DNA of 45,600 nt, taken from the NCBI GenBank assembly GCA_002428965.1, contig DIYI01000013.1:1-45600 (forward strand). Direction: 5' to 3'. Under the pieces are notes generated by a model. It saw only the letters and a list, made by a program, of their open reading frames with translations, had not been told where the DNA came from and searched no databases. This DNA is from Jejuia sp. UBA6058 (lineage in GTDB: Bacteria; Bacteroidota; Bacteroidia; Flavobacteriales; Flavobacteriaceae). The position numbers were made by a program, and so were the translations under genes. Every line of letters starts with the position of its first letter. Position 1 is the first letter of the stretch. Positions 33,223 to 40,567 of this stretch are shown here, piece by piece.

Positions 33223-33321
33223 TTTATTTGAAACATGTGTATTAATTTTACAATGCTATTAATCAATTTCTTTTCTTAAGAGAATTTTGTAAAACTCTGT
33301 GTGGTAATAGCACAGAGTTTT
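33201..33321 (+). ncRNA. Unit 2: putative short RNA or leader with promoter and hairpin
   Basis: Same order as unit 1: palindrome 33201-33222; TAATTTTA at 33243-33250; GCTATTAAT at 33255-33263; GAGAATT at 33280; then a perfect 11-bp hairpin AAAACTCTGTG / CACAGAGTTTT (33291-33301, 33311-33321) with a 9-base loop (TGGTAATAG, compare TCGTAAATG in unit 1) and a T run TTTTCTTTT. Without gaps the first 70 bases of the two units agree at about 45 positions. It may make a short RNA or be the leader of the 33-residue ORF that starts 26 bp later. Confidence 0.4.
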
Positions 33322-33346
33322 CTTTTAAGAAATAAATATTACCAAT

Positions 33347-33448
33347 ATGAAACCCTCCGAAACATTTCTCAATAGGCCTCAACTAATTGGTCTTACAATA
33401 TTAATAATTGCTACTATTGCCTTTAACTTACTTGTTATTATTTTTTAA
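33347..33448 (+). CDS. Putative 33-residue single-helix membrane peptide
   Basis: ATG at 33347 and TAA at 33446-33448. The peptide begins MKPSETFLNRPQ and continues as one unbroken hydrophobic helix (LIGLTILIIATIAFNLLVII). The basic, polar N terminus before the helix predicts the N terminus inside. It is followed by a strong terminator (33473) and preceded by unit 2, so it could be expressed from that promoter. No family was recognised. Short hydrophobic ORFs occur by chance in AT-rich DNA, but the placement between a promoter unit and a terminator supports it. Confidence 0.5.
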   Translation: MKPSETFLNRPQLIGLTILIIATIAFNLLVIIF

Positions 33449-33472
33449 TTTTATTTCAGTTAGTCAGAAAAG

Positions 33473-33506
33473 CAAAAGCCCGAAACATTCTTGTTTCGGG
33501 CTTTTG
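33473..33506. terminator. Bidirectional Rho-independent terminator
   Basis: CAAAAGCCCGAAAC (33473-33486), a 6-base loop and GTTTCGGGCTTTTG (33493-33506): a perfect 14-bp stem with A/T runs on both sides. It ends the 33-residue ORF on the plus strand and the atpDC transcript on the minus strand. Confidence 0.93.
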
Positions 33507-33527
33507 TATATTTATTATTATGGAATT

Positions 33528-33803
33528 TTAGTCGGCTAATACAATCACTTTGTTATCCTTCATTTCAATAGTTCCAGAATTAATTTCTAGACTAAAACCT
33601 TTATCAGTTTTTGAAAATTTTGATTCCACTTCCTCTTCCAAAGTAATATTCCCCGAAATTTTAACCAATCCATCTTTAAGTATTGAAACAATAGGTGCGT
33701 GATTATTAAGCATTTCGAACTCTCCATTAACACCTGGGACTGCAACAGAATCTACTTCTCCACTAAATAATGTAGCTTCTGGAGATACAATTTCTAAAAA
33801 CAT
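33528..33803 (-). CDS. atpC: F1 ATP synthase epsilon subunit
   Basis: 91 residues. Begins MFLEIVSPEATLFSGEVDSV and contains VPGVNGEFEMLNNHAPIVSI, the beta-sandwich half of the epsilon subunit. The usual C-terminal helical hairpin (about 45 residues) is absent, as in many Bacteroidota, so the helical domain's inhibitory role would be missing. It is 100 bp downstream of atpD, with palindromic repeats in between. It is part of the central stalk and the ATPase coupling. Confidence 0.95.
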   Translation of the reverse strand: MFLEIVSPEATLFSGEVDSVAVPGVNGEFEMLNNHAPIVSILKDGLVKISGNITLEEEVESKFSKTDKGFSLEINSGTIEMKDNKVIVLAD

Positions 33804-33821
33804 AGTTAAACTTGTTTAACT
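33804..33821. repeat. Inverted repeat just upstream of atpC
   Basis: AGTTAAACTTGTTTAACT has perfect 8-bp arms around a TT centre. It is next to the atpC start codon, where it could hide or expose the ribosome binding region. It may be the end of the palindromic repeat cluster that fills the atpD-atpC gap. Confidence 0.55.
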
Positions 33822-33822
33822 G

Positions 33823-33884
33823 CCCCGAACTTGCTTCAGGGTCTTAATTGATTTTATATTTAAGGATGCTGAAACGAGTTCAGC
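33823..33884. repeat. Palindromic repeats in the atpD-atpC gap
   Basis: Two short palindromes: CCCCGAACTTGCTTCAGGG (33823-33841) and the perfect GCTGAAACGAGTTCAGC (33868-33884). Their pattern (GAA..TTC cores with GC arms, beside AGGGTC) matches the small palindromic repeats of Bacteroidota; a relative is embedded in metG at 5471. AGGGTC recurs at 33838 and 33894. Confidence 0.6.
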
Positions 33885-33903
33885 ACTAGCTTTAGGGTCT
33901 TTA

Positions 33904-35412
33904 TTAAGCCTCTGCAAGCATTTTCTCGCCAGCTTCAATAGCGTCGTCTATGGTTCCTTTAAGGTTGAAAGCTGCTTCTGGAAGATGATCTAATTCACCA
34001 TCCATAATCATATTAAATCCTTTAATGGTTTCTTTAATATCAACCAATACTCCTGGGATACCTGTGAACTGTTCTGCTACGTGGAATGGTTGAGACAAGA
34101 AACGTTGTACACGACGTGCTCTTGATACCGCTAATTTATCTTCTTCTGATAATTCTTCCATACCAAGAATCGCGATGATATCTTGTAATTCTTTATAACG
34201 TTGTAACAACTCCTTAACACGTTGCGCACAATTATAATGATCATCTCCTAAAATATCTGCTGTTAAAATTCTTGAAGTAGAATCTAATGGGTCCACCGCT
34301 GGATAAATACCTAACTCCGCAATTTTACGCGATAATACTGTTGTTGCATCTAAGTGGGCAAAGGTTGTTGCCGGAGCAGGGTCAGTTAAGTCATCCGCAG
34401 GTACGTAAACCGCCTGTACAGATGTAATCGATCCTTTTTTAGTGGAAGTAATACGCTCTTGCATGGCACCCATTTCTGTTGCTAATGTTGGTTGGTATCC
34501 TACCGCAGATGGCATACGACCAAGAAGAGCAGATACCTCTGAACCAGCTTGCGTAAAACGGAAGATGTTATCAACGAAAAATAATACATCCTTCCCTTGT
34601 CCATCTCCAGCACCATCACGGAAATATTCAGCAATTGTTAATCCAGATAGTGCCACACGAGCACGTGCTCCAGGAGGCTCATTCATCTGTCCGAAAACGA
34701 AAGTAGCTTTAGAGTCTTTCATGGCTTTTTTATCCACCTTTGTCAAATCCCATCCACCTTCTTCCATAGAGTGCATAAAATCTTCACCATATTTAATAAT
34801 TCCAGATTCTAACATCTCTCTTAAAAGGTCATTTCCTTCACGAGTTCTTTCACCTACACCAGCAAATACTGATAAACCACCGTGACCTTTTGCTATATTA
34901 TTAATCAACTCTTGAATTAATACTGTTTTACCTACACCAGCTCCACCAAATAAACCAATTTTACCTCCTTTTGCATAAGGCTCAATTAAGTCAATTACTT
35001 TAATACCAGTAAATAAAACTTCTGTAGAAGTTGATAATTCTTCAAATTTTGGTGCCTGACGGTGGATAGGTAAACCTTCATCACCAGCTTTAGGTAAATC
35101 TCCTAAACCATCAATGGCATCGCCAATTACATTAAATAATCGTCCGTATACATCATCACCAATTGGCATCTGAATAGGAGCTCCTGTAGCGTTTACTTCA
35201 GTTCCTCTACTTAGACCATCAGAAGAATCCATTGCAATGGTACGCACTGTATCTTCTCCAATATGAGATTGTACTTCTAATACCAAAGTTGAACCATCTG
35301 GTCTGTTTATTTCTAAGGAATCATAAATTTTTGGAAGTTCAGAACCTGCAGCAAACTCAACGTCAATAACTGGTCCTACAATTTGGGCAACTTTACCTGT
35401 AACTTTAGACAT
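33904..35412 (-). CDS. atpD: F1 ATP synthase beta subunit
   Basis: 502 residues. Catalytic subunit: Walker A GGAGVGKTVLIQEL, the family segment SGLTIAEYFRDGAGDGQGKD followed by VLFFVDNIFRFTQAGSEVSA (Walker B region) and PADDLTDPAPATTFAHLDAT are all present. Together with atpC it forms a separate two-gene group, with the other F-type genes not in this window. Promoter-like TATCTTTG at 35472-35479 lies about 60 bp before the start. Confidence 0.99.
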   Translation of the reverse strand: MSKVTGKVAQIVGPVIDVEFAAGSELPKIYDSLEINRPDGSTLVLEVQSHIGEDTVRTIAMDSSDGLSRGTEVNATGAPIQMPIGDDVYGRLFNVIGDAIDGLGDLPKAGDEGLPIHRQAPKFEELSTSTEVLFTGIKVIDLIEPYAKGGKIGLFGGAGVGKTVLIQELINNIAKGHGGLSVFAGVGERTREGNDLLREMLESGIIKYGEDFMHSMEEGGWDLTKVDKKAMKDSKATFVFGQMNEPPGARARVALSGLTIAEYFRDGAGDGQGKDVLFFVDNIFRFTQAGSEVSALLGRMPSAVGYQPTLATEMGAMQERITSTKKGSITSVQAVYVPADDLTDPAPATTFAHLDATTVLSRKIAELGIYPAVDPLDSTSRILTADILGDDHYNCAQRVKELLQRYKELQDIIAILGMEELSEEDKLAVSRARRVQRFLSQPFHVAEQFTGIPGVLVDIKETIKGFNMIMDGELDHLPEAAFNLKGTIDDAIEAGEKMLAEA

Positions 35413-35471
35413 TACTTATATGTTTAATATTATGTGGTTTAAATAGTTAAACCATGCTTAGTTTTCGCGTG

Positions 35472-35479
35472 CAAAGATA
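35472..35479 (-). promoter_or_regulatory. -7 promoter element for atpDC
   Basis: The minus strand reads TATCTTTG followed by CACGC, a perfect TAnnTTTG, 60 bp upstream of the atpD start. Confidence 0.65.
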
Positions 35480-35527
35480 TATTTTTTAATTGAAAAAGAA
35501 AGTTCTGATTGAAGGTTTTTTACAATA

Positions 35528-35558
35528 AAAAAGCACCCATAATTTATAGGTGCTTTTT
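35528..35558 (-). terminator. Terminator after rplY
   Basis: AAAAAGCACC and GGTGCTTTTT form a stem with a T tract in the minus direction (AAAAAGCACC...GGTGCTTTTTTATT). It ends the prs-rplY operon and lies upstream of the atpDC promoter. Confidence 0.85.
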
Positions 35559-35588
35559 AACGTTTTTAAACTTAAATTTTCAGTCTTT

Positions 35589-36212
35589 TTAAGCCTCTGC
35601 AGCTGGCGCTTCAGTAGCTGTTTCTGCTCCTTCAACTTCTTCATCTTCGTCATCATCAGCAACAGCTGTTCTAGATGTTTTAACCTGACAAACAACAGTG
35701 TTATCAGTATGAAGAAATCTATACTTTTCGCTATCTAAATCTCCAACATAAACCTTGTCACCAATCTTTAATGGTGTAATATCAATTTCGATAAAATCAG
35801 GAAGATTTGCAGGAAGTGCTTTAATACGAAGTTTTCTATTATTTCTTCTTAAAACACCACCATTTTTAACACCTCTTGAGTTACCAACTAAGTTTACAGG
35901 AATATCTAAAGCAATTTCTTTATCATCAAATAATTGATAGAAGTCGATGTGAAGAATTCTATCTGTTACAGGATGAAATTGAATATCTTGAAGTACTGCA
36001 TTTAAAGTTACTCCATTATCTAAGGCAATCACAACTGTATGCGCATTTGGCGTGTATACAAGTTTAGAGAAAGCCAATTCTGGTGCAGAGAAATGCACTG
36101 GCTTGTCTCCTCCGTATAATACGCAAGGAACCTGTCCAGCATTACGTAAGGCCTTTGTCGATTTTTTGCCCACGCTTTCTCTTTGAGATCCGTTGATTGT
36201 AATTGATTTCAT
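35589..36212 (-). CDS. rplY: Large ribosomal subunit protein bL25 (Ctc form)
   Basis: 207 residues: the N-terminal 5S rRNA-binding L25 domain (MKSITINGSQRESVGKKSTK, then RNAGQVPCVLYGG) followed by the longer CTC/TL5 C-terminal domain and an acidic Ala/Glu-rich tail (ADDDEDEEVEGAETATEAPA). It binds 5S rRNA in the large subunit. It sits 21 bp downstream of prs, a conserved neighbourhood, and is followed by a terminator. Confidence 0.97.
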   Translation of the reverse strand: MKSITINGSQRESVGKKSTKALRNAGQVPCVLYGGDKPVHFSAPELAFSKLVYTPNAHTVVIALDNGVTLNAVLQDIQFHPVTDRILHIDFYQLFDDKEIALDIPVNLVGNSRGVKNGGVLRRNNRKLRIKALPANLPDFIEIDITPLKIGDKVYVGDLDSEKYRFLHTDNTVVCQVKTSRTAVADDDEDEEVEGAETATEAPAAEA

Positions 36213-36233
36213 TGTCTATTTATTAATAATTAT

Positions 36234-37175
36234 TTACATTAAAAACCTAGAGCTAATTGAACTGTTATTATGCACTTTATTCATAACATCGGCAAATAAT
36301 TCAGCACAACTTAAAACTCTAATTTTTTTATTTTTTTGTCTTAGAGGAATTGAATCTGTTGTAATCAATTCTTCTAATTGAGAATTTTTAATTCTTTCGT
36401 AGGCATTTCCAGATAGAATAGGATGTGTACAAATAGCACGAACACTCAAAGCTCCCCGCTCCATCATCAAATCAGCAGCTTTGGTTAACGTACCTGCGGT
36501 GTCTACCATGTCGTCTACTAAAACTACATTTTTGCCAGTAACATCCCCAATTAATTCCATATGAGAAATTACATTAGCTTTGGCACGTTGCTTATAACAA
36601 ATAACAACATCACTTTTTAGTGCTTTGGAATAAGAATACGCCCTTTTAGAGCCACCCATATCTGGAGAGGCAATAGTAAGGTTTTCCAAATTTAATTCCT
36701 GCAGGTAAGGAAGAAAAATAGTCGAAGCAAATAAATGATCTACTGGTTTTTCAAAGAAACCTTGAATTTGATCTGCATGCAGATCCATAGTAATTATTCT
36801 TGTTGCTCCAGCAGCTTCTAACATTTTTGCTACCAATTTAGCTGCAATAGGTACTCTTGGTTTGTCTTTTCTGTCTTGTCTTGCCCAACCAAAATATGGC
36901 ATTACTGCCGTAATGTGTCTTGCAGATGCACGTTTAGCAGCATCAATCATTAACAGCATCTCCATTAAGTTACGCGGCTCTGGATGGGTAGATCCTATTA
37001 TAAAAATTCTAGAACCACGTACAGACTCTTCGTAAGAAGGTTGGAATTCTCCATCGCTGTATGTAGAAGTAATTACGTTACCTAATTTTTCACCAAAAGC
37101 ATCAGCAATTTTTTCTCCTAACTCTGTACTTTGAGTACAAGCAAAAATTTTAGCTTCTGTATTTACAACGGCCAT
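36234..37175 (-). CDS. prs: Ribose-phosphate pyrophosphokinase (PRPP synthetase)
   Basis: 313 residues. Makes phosphoribosyl pyrophosphate from ribose 5-phosphate and ATP. Visible are YSDGEFQPSYEESVRG, the catalytic flexible loop RQDRKDKPRVPIAAKL, DLHADQIQGFF, and the PRPP-binding motif VVLVDDMVDTAGTLTKAADL. First gene of a prs-rplY operon with a TAAATTTG promoter element about 54 bp upstream. Confidence 0.98.
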   Translation of the reverse strand: MAVVNTEAKIFACTQSTELGEKIADAFGEKLGNVITSTYSDGEFQPSYEESVRGSRIFIIGSTHPEPRNLMEMLLMIDAAKRASARHITAVMPYFGWARQDRKDKPRVPIAAKLVAKMLEAAGATRIITMDLHADQIQGFFEKPVDHLFASTIFLPYLQELNLENLTIASPDMGGSKRAYSYSKALKSDVVICYKQRAKANVISHMELIGDVTGKNVVLVDDMVDTAGTLTKAADLMMERGALSVRAICTHPILSGNAYERIKNSQLEELITTDSIPLRQKNKKIRVLSCAELFADVMNKVHNNSSISSRFLM

Positions 37176-37229
37176 GGTTAACTTGTTGTTTTGTAGTGTG
37201 TAAGACTACACAGTTTTTCAAACGAGGTG

Positions 37230-37237
37230 CAAATTTA
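37230..37237 (-). promoter_or_regulatory. -7 promoter element for prs-rplY
   Basis: The minus strand reads TAAATTTG followed by CACC, fitting TAnnTTTG. The leader that follows contains a small hairpin TGTGTA-GTCT-TACACA. Confidence 0.6.
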
Positions 37238-37280
37238 TACATTTATTTTAACCTGAAAAGTATATTCCCACTAATTTTGA

Positions 37281-37309
37281 TTGTATTTCGAGAAAAAAAA
37301 TTATTTTTG
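37281..37309 (+). promoter_or_regulatory. Promoter of tRNA-Leu
   Basis: TTG (37281-37283), 18 bp and TATTTTTG (37302-37309) fit the Bacteroidota -33/-7 pattern. The tRNA begins 12 bp downstream. Confidence 0.6.
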
Positions 37310-37321
37310 TCGTCCAATTTA

Positions 37322-37403
37322 GCTCAAGTGGCGGAATTGGTAGACGCGCTGGATTCAAAATCCAGTTCCTTCGGGAGTGTGGGTTCGATTCCCACCTTGA
37401 GTA
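37322..37403 (+). tRNA. tRNA-Leu (CAA)
   Basis: GCTCAAG (5') pairs with CTTGAGT (3', with one G-T). Anticodon loop TTCAAAA gives anticodon CAA for UUG. The variable arm is TTCCTTCGGGAGT, the T arm GTGGGTTCGATTCCCAC. No CCA is encoded. Flanked by its own promoter and a terminator. Confidence 0.95.
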
Positions 37404-37406
37404 CTT

Positions 37407-37438
37407 AAAACCTGCTAATTATTTTTGGCAGGTTTTTT
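37407..37438 (+). terminator. Terminator after tRNA-Leu
   Basis: AAAACCTGC, an 11-12 base loop, GCAGGTTTT and a T run. Confidence 0.85.
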
Positions 37439-37483
37439 ATTTGTACTTTTCTCTAACCGTAATTTTAATTAAGCTTTAATTTT

Positions 37484-38392
37484 ATGAAAACCTCTATCAC
37501 TCTATTATTTATTTCTTTGTTTCTCTTTATAGGTTGCCATTCAATCAACAAAAATTCTAATCAAGGAAATAAGGAAGAATGGATTTCATTATTCAATGGA
37601 AAGGATTTATCTGATTGGACAATTAAATTTACTGGAGAAGAGATAAATACTAATTATAATGAAACCTTTGTGGTTGAAGATAGTTTACTGAGAATTAAGT
37701 ATGATAATTACGAATCATTTGACGATAAGTTTGCTCATATATACTATAATACACCTTTCTCTTATTATAAATTAAAGTTTGATTACCGATTTACTGGTGA
37801 GCAAACCAAAGGTGGTTCGTATTGGAATGTGCGTAATAGCGGAGTAATGTTGCATTCACAATCTGCAGAAAGTAATGCTTTTAATCAAAACTTCCCAGTT
37901 TCTGTGGAGTTACAACTTTTAGGTGGTTTGGAAGATGAAAAAGAACGTAATACAGGAAATGTTTGCACTCCTGGCACTGCAGTTGTTTTGGCAGATACTA
38001 TTAACTACAAACATTGTATTAAATCAAAGTCTAAAACTTATTTTGGCGATCAATGGGTACATGCCGAGGCTATTGTTTTAGGAGGTGAGTCTATGACATT
38101 TATTATTGAAAGAGACACCGTGCTACAATTTAAGTTGCCACAAATTGGTGCTTCTAAACCAAACACATATTATAAAGGAGAACAATGGGAAAATTGGGGC
38201 ATGAACCCAAAGGATTGGAATACTAAAGCTGGCGATATATTGAGAGAAGGTTACATTTCATTACAAGCAGAAAGTCACCCAATAGATTTTAAGAATATAG
38301 AGCTTCTAGATTTATGTGGTTGCAAAGATCCTAAAGCTAAAAACTACAAGTCTTACTACATTAAAAATAAACCCGAAACTTGTATATACTAA
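37484..38392 (+). CDS. DUF1080 (3-keto-disaccharide hydrolase-like) lipoprotein
   Basis: 302 residues. The signal ends LFLFIGC (Cys18), a lipobox. The mature protein is a jellyroll of DUF1080 type: EWISLFNGKDLSDWTIKF, then a buried YKLKFDYRFTGEQTKGGS and NSGVMLHSQSAES with SLQAESHPIDFKNIELLDL near the end. Family members include 3-keto-glucoside hydrolases and many carbohydrate-binding proteins. The last 30 residues have three Cys (LCGCKDPKA and ETCIY), resembling a small Cys-rich tail. Its stop codon overlaps that of the convergent FGE-like gene. Confidence 0.85.
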   Translation: MKTSITLLFISLFLFIGCHSINKNSNQGNKEEWISLFNGKDLSDWTIKFTGEEINTNYNETFVVEDSLLRIKYDNYESFDDKFAHIYYNTPFSYYKLKFDYRFTGEQTKGGSYWNVRNSGVMLHSQSAESNAFNQNFPVSVELQLLGGLEDEKERNTGNVCTPGTAVVLADTINYKHCIKSKSKTYFGDQWVHAEAIVLGGESMTFIIERDTVLQFKLPQIGASKPNTYYKGEQWENWGMNPKDWNTKAGDILREGYISLQAESHPIDFKNIELLDLCGCKDPKAKNYKSYYIKNKPETCIY

Positions 38393-39528
38393 TGCAGTAA
38401 CATTTTAGGCGTAACGACAGTTCTAAAACCTACATGTTCTGAAGAAGAATCTTTACTAGATCCCATTCTTGAAGATGGACGGTAACTCGCACAATAGGAA
38501 TCGCTGCATAGAAAAGAACCTCCTTTAATAATTATTTCCTCAATTAATGGATTATTAGGATTATAAGCAACTGAAGCTCCTGTTGGATTTTGAGCTATTT
38601 CTCCTGAAGATTCAAGTTCTTCATAATATTTCAAATTATATAAATCTGATGTAAGCTCCCATACATTTCCTGCCATTTCATACAATCCAAATGAATTAGG
38701 GTCATATGTTTTTACAGGTGCTGTTCGCTCAAAACCATCTTCCAAAGTATTGTTTACGGGAAACTCGCCTTCCCAACTATTTACTTTTTTTGAAAGTTGA
38801 GACCTGTCGTCTCCCCAAGAATAGATAGTGTTTTTTTGCGTTCCTCTTGCAGCATATTCCCATTCTGCCTCTGTAGGCAAACGTCTGCCAGCCCATTTAC
38901 AATATGCCAGTGCATCTTGATAACTTATATGTACTACAGGGTAATCATCTTTCCCTTCAATTGAAGAATCTTTTCCACTAGGATGGAGCCAGTTCACACC
39001 AATAGTCCAGCGCCACCATTGCGAAAAATCATAGAGGTTTGGAAGTGAAGTTTTTGTTTTCTTAAACATTAAAGATCCTGGTTGCAAAACAGAATCATGT
39101 GGTTTTGGAGTGCCTGGTGGTAGTTGTTTCTTCATTTCTTCCCAATCAATTGCTCTTTCGGCAATTGTAACATAACCAGTATCGTCCACAAATTTTTTGA
39201 ATTGTGCATTTGTGACTTCAGTAGCTTCCATAAAAAAACCATCAAGAGCAACGGGGTGTTGTGGTTTTTCATGAGCCATAGCCATTTTATCATGAGGAAC
39301 GGCTCCTTGCATAAATGTGCCTGCAGGAATCCAAACCATTCCTTTTGGTGGGTTGGCAATAAGACTATCTAAAACCGATTGATTAATATTGCTTTTATCC
39401 AGGTCTTGGCTTGCGATTATATCTTTATCTAAAACTTCAACTTCTGTGATGTTTTTAACATTGTTATTGCAGCTAACGATAAAAAGTGAAACAATAAATA
39501 GAGTTATTATAAGATTTAAGCGCATCAT
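38389..39528 (-). CDS. Formylglycine-generating enzyme (FGE/SUMF1-like) lipoprotein
   Basis: 379 residues. Signal peptide with lipobox ending FIVSC (Cys20). The fold markers are MVWIPAGTFMQGAVPHD, ATEVTNAQFKKFVDDTGY, PVVHISYQDALAYCKWAGRR, LPTEAEWEYAARG and MAGNVWELTSD. Unlike the many catalytically dead relatives, it has both cysteines of the active pair in GGSFLCSDSYCASYR (Cys341 and Cys346), the same spacing as Cys336/Cys341 in human SUMF1. It may convert a sulfatase Cys to formylglycine, implying periplasmic targets; no sulfatase gene lies in this window. The two stop codons of this gene and the DUF1080 gene share bases. Confidence 0.88.
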   Translation of the reverse strand: MMRLNLIITLFIVSLFIVSCNNNVKNITEVEVLDKDIIASQDLDKSNINQSVLDSLIANPPKGMVWIPAGTFMQGAVPHDKMAMAHEKPQHPVALDGFFMEATEVTNAQFKKFVDDTGYVTIAERAIDWEEMKKQLPPGTPKPHDSVLQPGSLMFKKTKTSLPNLYDFSQWWRWTIGVNWLHPSGKDSSIEGKDDYPVVHISYQDALAYCKWAGRRLPTEAEWEYAARGTQKNTIYSWGDDRSQLSKKVNSWEGEFPVNNTLEDGFERTAPVKTYDPNSFGLYEMAGNVWELTSDLYNLKYYEELESSGEIAQNPTGASVAYNPNNPLIEEIIIKGGSFLCSDSYCASYRPSSRMGSSKDSSSEHVGFRTVVTPKMLLH

Positions 39529-39642
39529 AAATTGTTCAAAATAAATTGTTCAAATGTATCTATTATTTAGGTGATAAACTATTTAGAATTTTTATTGAAG
39601 TTTCGTTGCAATTTCACCCTATGGCTATACTCAAGATTTAGT

Positions 39643-39650
39643 TACCTTTG
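39643..39650 (+). promoter_or_regulatory. -7 promoter element for yicC-gmk-nadD
   Basis: TACCTTTG followed by TGCAAC fits TAnnTTTG and is 22 bp before the yicC start. Confidence 0.6.
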
Positions 39651-39671
39651 TGCAACTTAATTATTTGATCT

Positions 39672-40529
39672 ATGATATATTCAATGACAGGTTATGGAAA
39701 ATCTGTTTTGCAATTGCCTACAAAGAAAATTACGATTGAAATTAAATCTTTAAACAGTAAAAATTTAGATTTAAATGCGCGCATGCCTTCAATTTACAGA
39801 GAAAAAGAGCTTTCCATACGAAAGCTATTAGCTGATAAATTGGTGCGCGGGAAAATAGATTTTTCAATATTTGTTGAAGCTACTGCGGAAGACACATCTA
39901 CTCAAATAAATACTCCGGTTGTAAAGCAATACATGGCACAATTAAAAACCATTGTAAATGCCGAAGATTTAAGTCTTTTGGAAATGGCGGTACGATTTCC
40001 GGATGCGCTTAACACGGTAAGGGAAGAAATAGATGAAAATGAGTGGCGCGCTATAGAGAATGGTATTGGTGATGCAGTTAAGGCTTTGGTAGATCATAGA
40101 CTTAACGAGGGTAAAGTTCTTGAAATAGATTTTAATAAGCGTGTGCAAAGTATAAGTGCGTTGTTGGAACAAGTAATTGATATTGATCCGGAGCGTGTTG
40201 AAGGTGTTAGGGAAAGGCTTAAAAAAGGTATTGAAGAACTAAAAGAAAAATATGACGAAAATAGATTTGAACAAGAATTAGTCTATTATATTGAAAAGTT
40301 TGATATCACCGAAGAAAAGGTGCGTTTAAAGAACCATCTAAACTACTTCATAGAGTCTATAAATACCAAAGATTCCAACGGAAAAAAACTAGGGTTTATA
40401 AGTCAAGAAATGGGTCGTGAGATAAACACTATAGGGTCTAAAAGTAATTATGCGCCTATGCAACAAATTGTGGTGCAAATGAAAGATGAGCTAGAAAAAA
40501 TTAAGGAACAGTTATTGAACGTACTATAG
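39672..40529 (+). CDS. yicC: YicC family endoribonuclease
   Basis: 285 residues. Begins MIYSMTGYGKS, and the C-terminal DUF1732 domain carries KKLGFISQEMGREINTIGSK, the family signature. YicC of E. coli is an endoribonuclease that targets small RNAs. It heads a run of three tightly packed genes (yicC, gmk, nadD), an arrangement common in Bacteroidota. No signal peptide. Confidence 0.95.
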   Translation: MIYSMTGYGKSVLQLPTKKITIEIKSLNSKNLDLNARMPSIYREKELSIRKLLADKLVRGKIDFSIFVEATAEDTSTQINTPVVKQYMAQLKTIVNAEDLSLLEMAVRFPDALNTVREEIDENEWRAIENGIGDAVKALVDHRLNEGKVLEIDFNKRVQSISALLEQVIDIDPERVEGVRERLKKGIEELKEKYDENRFEQELVYYIEKFDITEEKVRLKNHLNYFIESINTKDSNGKKLGFISQEMGREINTIGSKSNYAPMQQIVVQMKDELEKIKEQLLNVL

Positions 40530-40567
40530 TAAGTTTACTGTCTAGTTAGTAAGCATTAGGAATTGAT

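Noticed and set aside
35486..35695. A 69-residue frame rich in Lys and Leu inside rplY
   Set aside because: It overlaps the rplY frame and its terminator and is an effect of the low-complexity acidic tail.
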